Positions 59,366 through 64,000 of a stretch of DNA of 64,000 nt are shown here, piece by piece. Every line of letters begins with the position of its first letter. The stretch's first letter is position 1. The DNA comes from Saprospiraceae bacterium (GTDB taxonomy: Bacteria > Bacteroidota > Bacteroidia > Chitinophagales > Saprospiraceae). Under the pieces are notes generated by a model, which was given only the letters and a program-made list of their open reading frames with translations, was not told the origin of the DNA and did no database searches. The position numbers and the translations under genes are program-made. Location of the stretch: contig JADKDE010000003.1 of assembly GCA_016718505.1 (NCBI GenBank), forward strand, positions 372,001-436,000, written 5' to 3'.

Positions 59366-60454
59366 TTATTCTTTGTTCTCTAATATTTCCAAGAGTTTTT
59401 GGTTTAAGTATAGTTTCTCTTTTCCCACTTTTTCTGATTTTAAAAAGCCGTATTTTTCCAATTCTATCAAGTAATTACCAACTGTTTTTAAGTTTCCAAT
59501 ATTTTCGTCAATCAAGTGTTGACGTTTGGTATATGGTAAACGAAATAAAATCTCAATCAAGTCTTTAGAATAAACTTTTGGCAATTTCCTTTTGATTTCG
59601 GAGGCAGTTTCATCCATTGCTGATGTGATTTTATTTAGTCTTTTCAATCCTTTATTGGACGTTTCTTCAATCATATCTAACATATACAAAATGTAATCTT
59701 CCCATTCGTTATTTTCTGTTACAGCTCGTAAACGGCTATAATATTCAAGTTTATTTTTAATCATATATTCACTCAAGTAGATTGCTGGAGTGTCCAATAA
59801 ACCCGAAAGTTTTAGATACAATAACAATAAAATTCTTCCTGTCCTCCCGTTACCGTCAGAGAATAGGTGAATCGCTTCAAATTGATAGTGCAATATTGCC
59901 ATTTTAATTAATGGGTCAATTGTTACATCTTCGTTTATAAATTTTTCCAAGTTTGCTAATTTCTCACGGATAATCGCTTCACCAGTTGGTGGGGTGTAAA
60001 TAACTTCGCCTTGTGCGTTGCTTAATGTTGTACCTGGTGTATTCCGTATTGAAGCGTTATTTTGTTTAATACACTGAACTATTTTGACGCAAAGATTGGT
60101 TGTAATAAATGGTTTAGTTTTCAATTGTTCTAGACCCAACCATAGTGCTTCCTTATAACTTAATACTTCTTTTGTAGCTGAATTATCTACTTTCCTGTCA
60201 GCAACTAAAGATTTATAGAGTTCGTCTTTAGTTGTGATGATGTTTTCTACTTCCGAACTTGCTTTCGCTTCTTGTAAATAAATAGTGTCTAAAAACAGAG
60301 TTGGATTGGGTAAATTTAGTAAAGTTCCATTTAGTTGGGCCAATGCTCTACCTGCTGAAATTGTTTTTCTAAGTATGCTTTTTGTTTCTATTTCTGCCTT
60401 AGGTGGCAGTAGAGGCAGGTTGTTATACGGAATTTTTCGGTTAAATTTTTCCAT
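59366..60454 (-). CDS. Fic family protein with inhibitory helix and winged-helix domain
   Basis: 362 residues from the ATG at 60454 (MEKFNRKIPYNNLPLLPP); the in-frame start at 60487 would lie inside the operator. The N-terminal inhibitory motif (S-x-x-x-E-N) is present in EAKASSEVENIITTK, which marks a class II Fic protein kept inactive by its own helix. The catalytic Fic motif is FEAIHLFSDGNGRTGRIL, with Leu in place of the usual Pro after His. TLSNAQGEVIYTPPTGE is the flap region. The C-terminal 90 residues resemble a winged helix (YTKRQHLIDENIGNLKTVGN, then YLIELEKYGFLK). Fic enzymes transfer AMP to target hydroxyls. Two dyads upstream suggest self-repression. Confidence 0.9.
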   Translation of the reverse strand: MEKFNRKIPYNNLPLLPPKAEIETKSILRKTISAGRALAQLNGTLLNLPNPTLFLDTIYLQEAKASSEVENIITTKDELYKSLVADRKVDNSATKEVLSYKEALWLGLEQLKTKPFITTNLCVKIVQCIKQNNASIRNTPGTTLSNAQGEVIYTPPTGEAIIREKLANLEKFINEDVTIDPLIKMAILHYQFEAIHLFSDGNGRTGRILLLLYLKLSGLLDTPAIYLSEYMIKNKLEYYSRLRAVTENNEWEDYILYMLDMIEETSNKGLKRLNKITSAMDETASEIKRKLPKVYSKDLIEILFRLPYTKRQHLIDENIGNLKTVGNYLIELEKYGFLKSEKVGKEKLYLNQKLLEILENKE

Positions 60455-60469
60455 TATGTCAAATGTCAG

Positions 60470-60538
60470 TTTTACTCTCATCGTCAATACAAGAGTAAAA
60501 ATACCAAAAAATTACTCTCGTAGTTAAAATGAAAGTAA
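60470..60538. promoter_or_regulatory. Double operator-like inverted repeats upstream of fic
   Basis: TTTTACTCT (60470-60478) and AGAGTAAAA (60492-60500) are perfect 9-nt arms. A second dyad, TTACTCTC (60512-60519) and GAAAGTAA (60531-60538), differs at one position. Common half-site: TTACTCTC. Confidence 0.6.
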
Positions 60539-60625
60539 ATATTACACTCGTTCAACAATTATTCTGCAGTTTTATATACAATACTTTTTAACTGGATTGT
60601 AATGCATTCTGAATTAAAAACAAAA

Positions 60626-60660
60626 AGCCTCTGCCAGAATATTCTCAATGGTCAGAGGCT
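60626..60660 (-). terminator. Terminator of the M4 protease gene
   Basis: agcctctg (60626-60633) pairs with cagaggct (60653-60660); on the minus strand it is followed by tttttgttttt. 20 nt behind the protease stop. Confidence 0.85.
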
Positions 60661-60679
60661 CTTTTAGAATTTCTTTTTA

Positions 60680-63600
60680 TTATTTGGACTTAATAAACTT
60701 ACCGATATATGTTTTGTCTTTGTCTTGAATCTTCACGAAGTAAAGCCCTTGGCTGAGACCTTCGACAATTATTTGGTCGTTTACATTACCTCTTGCAACT
60801 ATTTTACCATTCAAATCAGTAATTTGGTATTGTTGTGTTCCTCTCAAATTCGTATTCACTAGGTGAATTAACCCAGAACTTGGATTTGGATAAATGGTTA
60901 ATGGTAATGTTTTTGATGATTCCTTTGTTGCGATTGTTCTTGCACCATTAGAAAACCAGACACCCCATTTTGCCTCTCCAATCAAGGTCGTTGGCTCCCC
61001 AGATTTATTTATCTTATCAGAAGCTAGATTAGAAACTTTTACATTGTTCACTGGAAACAAAAATCCTTCCAATTGATCATATAAGATCTTGGTATCTGTC
61101 CTTGAATAACAAGGGTAACCAAGATTGGTCAATTGGGCAATTTCGCCTATAGAACCCGTCTCAATATTAGATCCTAGAACATAATAATCGCTGTCTTCAA
61201 TATAATCGAATGCGATGATATTCGGCGAATTTTTAGAAAAAACGGGATTACCAATGCTCACATTTTCAGGAAGCCCGTTGAAAAGTTTTGAGACAAATCC
61301 GTCAGTGAACGATTTGCTTGTATTGTCCCAAACATAAACAAACCCAACATCCCAGTATTCGATAGAAGGCGTTCCTGATATTTTGTTAAATCCGTCAAAC
61401 ATAACAAACTCGCCAGTATGATCCCACTCTAATGCATCTGCGTATTGGAATGACTCCGTGACGACATTCTGCGCTGTTGTTGGATTCTTTATAATGAAAT
61501 CCTTGCTGGTATTTGAATCCAAGTCAAAAATGATGATTTTGTTTTCTTTAAAATCAGTTACACCAGCTATCTTCGATCCATCTTTGGAGATGGCCACATT
61601 GCGCCAAATGGCTTCATTTTGGATTAAAATTTCGTTAACTGCGCCTGTACTCCAATTGAATTCCAAGGCATACATTTTTTTATCATCTGCGATGAAAACA
61701 GCATAAATTCCGTCATCAGTAACATTTGGGCGGCTCAAAAGCGTCTTTGATGAAACTTGTGTCGGATTGCCTCCTGTACTGATATTTCCTAGAAATAATC
61801 CCTCCTTTGATGGTTGAGTTACTAATAATAGATCTGAACCTGGATTGGAAGGGATGGTCTGGCTGCCCCCTGTACCTTGTCCATCGAGAATACCCACTTC
61901 ATCAAAAGATGTCCTCGCATCAGTAACTTCTGTGCTGTTGGCACCATAAAGATCTGTCGCGGCTTTGATGACATTCAACCTCAAATCGATAAACTTAGAA
62001 GTGCTTGTCATGTATTGAGTCAAAGCTCTGTAAAATACTTTTTCGGCCTTTTCCTTGGTAATACGTGTGGCGTATTTGTAGTATGCGAAATTTGGAATAC
62101 CGCTGTTGATATGGACTCCTCCATTGTCTTGGGTACCCGTATATTTTTCATTCATATGCTGTGGCTGATAGCCTCGAGAAGATAAGCTCGTGCCACCATT
62201 GTGAGGATTAGAAAGGTCTCTCAATGCTCCACTCTGAAACTGTCCAGGTCGAACGCAGTCCTCTCCCATTTTCCAATCATCTCTGTCGATCATGGCCCCA
62301 AAAATATCTGCGAAGGATTCATTTAAAGCACCCGATTCATTTCTATATTCAAGATTGGCTGTTGTCTCTACAACACCATGGGAAATCTCATGGCCAGCCA
62401 CATCTAATGCTTTAGCCAAAGGGAAAAATGCAGTCTTACCGTTGCCATAAAACATAGCAGCACCATTCCAAAATGCATTGTCCATACCTGAGCCATCATC
62501 TTCGGTTATATTTACCAGAGAGATAACGTTACCACCTTGATTGTTGATAGAATTCCTTCCGTGTGTATTCAGGTAATACTCGTAAGCTTTACCTGCGTTG
62601 TAATGCGCTGATACAGAGGCTGGAGAGTTCCAGGTATTGTTAGAAGAAATGAAATGACCTGCATCAAAATTATCATTGGCTGGTGAATTGTTGTTGCCAT
62701 TTAGGGTCCAAATAACTCCTACGGGTTCATTAGGCAAGTTCGATTGTGTGGACTTGAACATAGCTCTTGAAGCATCTATCATGTAATAGCTACTACCCAC
62801 TTGGTAAGTATTGATGGATCTAGAGATGCCATTAAGATCGGTAGCTGTTGCAGTCACTGCGCCGTCCAATTTACCCAAACAAGCATCATCATGTCCTTCT
62901 AATTGGTGCATTAAACCACAAAACAAGCTATACTGATCCAAAATCTCACCAGAAGTAGCATCGGTAAAATACTGGAATCCTTCTCTCAAATTAGGATAAA
63001 CCTTGGTAGCATAAGCCAACTTGAGCTTTCCAGCATCTTTATAATAAACTAGTTTTGAAGATATCTGCTGCTGTGGCAATAGTGATTTTGCAGCAGGTTG
63101 CAGCTCTTTATATTTGGTTAAGGATTTAATTTTTGCTTCCACATTTTCTTGAGATATTTGTGGAGTTTCAGTGGCTCTTATTTCTGTTTTGTACCAATTG
63201 CCATTGATATAATTGACTGCGCCATTCACCGCATGGATTCTCATTTCTGATCCCCAAATAGGAACTCCATTCATCAATTGTTGGTAATGAAAATGCTGGA
63301 TACCCAATTCATCTTTGGAAGAATTCACAAGTGTCAACTCTTCCTCAGGGTGCTGCAACTGAGTAATATTCTTGATCCCATCTAGCAATGTCATTGGTGC
63401 TGCCGTTTGAAGCGATCTCTTTAATTTTGCTTGTGAAATTTCAATGGCGCAGGGCACCAAATCTTTATTGAATCCTAGCACTTCAACGCCAGGGGTATGC
63501 GCAGATAAGTAGTCAAAATTCCTTGGCGTAAATTTTTTTAAATTGTCGGATTGGGGTCTGTTTTTGAATTGGCTAGATCGGAAATCCTCGATGGGGAGAA

Positions 63601-63721
63601 TTTGAGAAGAGCTACCAAAAGTGGCAGGATGCTTGAGATTTAATTGTCCGAAAGTCTGATTTATATTGGCGCAGGTGGCAAAAACAAAGACAATGGAGGC
63701 AATAAGGAATTTGTTATTCAT
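60680..63721 (-). CDS. Secreted M4 (thermolysin-like) metalloprotease with T9SS sorting domain
   Basis: 1013 residues from the ATG at 63721 (MNNKFLIASIVFVFATCANI), a clear signal peptide; a start at 63745 is also in frame. An FTP/PepSY-type inhibitory propeptide follows (HFHYQQLMNGVPIWGSEMRI, then AVNYINGNWY). The M4 domain has the zinc motif DVAGHEISHGVVET, the third ligand Glu in ALNESFADIFGAM and the catalytic His in DNGGVHINSGIPNFAYY. A WD40/PD40-like region comes next (ISKDGSKIAGVTDFKENKI). The end is a T9SS type A domain: LTIYPNPSSGLIHLVNTN, then LSQGLYFVKIQDKDK. The enzyme should digest proteins outside the cell, matured by propeptide removal. Confidence 0.93.
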   Translation of the reverse strand: MNNKFLIASIVFVFATCANINQTFGQLNLKHPATFGSSSQILPIEDFRSSQFKNRPQSDNLKKFTPRNFDYLSAHTPGVEVLGFNKDLVPCAIEISQAKLKRSLQTAAPMTLLDGIKNITQLQHPEEELTLVNSSKDELGIQHFHYQQLMNGVPIWGSEMRIHAVNGAVNYINGNWYKTEIRATETPQISQENVEAKIKSLTKYKELQPAAKSLLPQQQISSKLVYYKDAGKLKLAYATKVYPNLREGFQYFTDATSGEILDQYSLFCGLMHQLEGHDDACLGKLDGAVTATATDLNGISRSINTYQVGSSYYMIDASRAMFKSTQSNLPNEPVGVIWTLNGNNNSPANDNFDAGHFISSNNTWNSPASVSAHYNAGKAYEYYLNTHGRNSINNQGGNVISLVNITEDDGSGMDNAFWNGAAMFYGNGKTAFFPLAKALDVAGHEISHGVVETTANLEYRNESGALNESFADIFGAMIDRDDWKMGEDCVRPGQFQSGALRDLSNPHNGGTSLSSRGYQPQHMNEKYTGTQDNGGVHINSGIPNFAYYKYATRITKEKAEKVFYRALTQYMTSTSKFIDLRLNVIKAATDLYGANSTEVTDARTSFDEVGILDGQGTGGSQTIPSNPGSDLLLVTQPSKEGLFLGNISTGGNPTQVSSKTLLSRPNVTDDGIYAVFIADDKKMYALEFNWSTGAVNEILIQNEAIWRNVAISKDGSKIAGVTDFKENKIIIFDLDSNTSKDFIIKNPTTAQNVVTESFQYADALEWDHTGEFVMFDGFNKISGTPSIEYWDVGFVYVWDNTSKSFTDGFVSKLFNGLPENVSIGNPVFSKNSPNIIAFDYIEDSDYYVLGSNIETGSIGEIAQLTNLGYPCYSRTDTKILYDQLEGFLFPVNNVKVSNLASDKINKSGEPTTLIGEAKWGVWFSNGARTIATKESSKTLPLTIYPNPSSGLIHLVNTNLRGTQQYQITDLNGKIVARGNVNDQIIVEGLSQGLYFVKIQDKDKTYIGKFIKSK

Positions 63722-64000
63722 TTTAAAGATGTTTTTTAGGAACAAATAAAGTTATAAGACGTAACAATAGGGCTTTAGCAACCAAATTAAACAAATATTT
63801 AATATTCTATGGTAAATATCCAATAGTTTTTTGATAAATTAAAATATCGGACTCGGTTTTGCACATCGGGAGAACTATAATTACAAAAACTTATTTTCGT
63901 GAGTGCATCCAATATTAGTCTGGAATTCGTATTTCGCGCAGTTTTCTGTCAAGCAGAACGGCCTTGTTAGGAGACACCCTTAAAAAATTTGAGTAAAAAT
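63722..64000. other. A+T-rich DNA at the right edge
   Basis: Upstream region of the M4 protease gene up to the window end. No frame or clear promoter consensus recognised. Confidence 0.4.

Overview
The window looks like a chromosomal (or metagenome-assembled) piece of a Bacteroidota genome, probably the Saprospiria/Chitinophagales side. Supporting signs are the A+T-rich intergenic DNA, repeated matches to the Bacteroidota promoter (TAnnTTTG at -7, sometimes with TTTG at -33), many secreted proteins with type IX secretion (T9SS) C-terminal sorting domains, a gingipain-type C25 sortase-like protease, and a giant SprB/HYR-repeat surface protein. No rRNA, tRNA, CRISPR array, prophage or complete insertion sequence was seen.

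Layout. 1-16917 (-) is one giant repetitive adhesin running off the left edge, split by a 2-nt deletion near 7244. 17-24 kb: asnS, an OsmC protein, a lipoprotein, a TPR protein, an L-2-hydroxyglutarate oxidase gene (lhgO-like) and queG. 24-29 kb: a C25 protease interrupted by an in-frame TAA. 29-31 kb: a membrane glycosyltransferase overlapping rsmG. 31-34 kb: a repeat-rich accessory stretch with two ~600-bp direct repeats, a small broken gene and a hicAB toxin-antitoxin pair. 34-37 kb: an M28 peptidase with a PD40 propeller and a PDZ domain, then an FtsB/DivIC-like protein. 37.8-43 kb: secreted proteins including a tandem paralogue pair, a bestrophin-type channel translationally coupled to a beta-carbonic anhydrase, and higBA. 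44-47 kb: a secreted T9SS protein (frameshifted) and a lipoprotein. 47-51 kb: dnaE. 51-55 kb: an orphan XRE antitoxin and a copper operon (Cys-rich protein, HMA-DUF3347 protein, multicopper oxidase with a barrel-like tail). 55.6-64 kb: hutU, an alpha/beta hydrolase, a transposase remnant, an auto-repressed-looking Fic protein and an M4 metalloprotease with a T9SS tail.

Two patterns cut across the genes. First, six copies of a GC-rich, hairpin-bearing intergenic element of about 100-130 bp (17.3, 31.0, 34.4, 47.3, 51.1 and 55.5 kb) share flanks and architecture but not stem sequences. I cannot match it to a known family and consider it the best candidate for something undescribed. Second, at least eight genes carry lesions: several one-base changes, some in homopolymers, one 2-nt and one ~25-nt deletion, and one nonsense codon. 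Their number suggests sequencing or assembly error for many, so reading frames here should be treated as needing correction before any gene is called dead.
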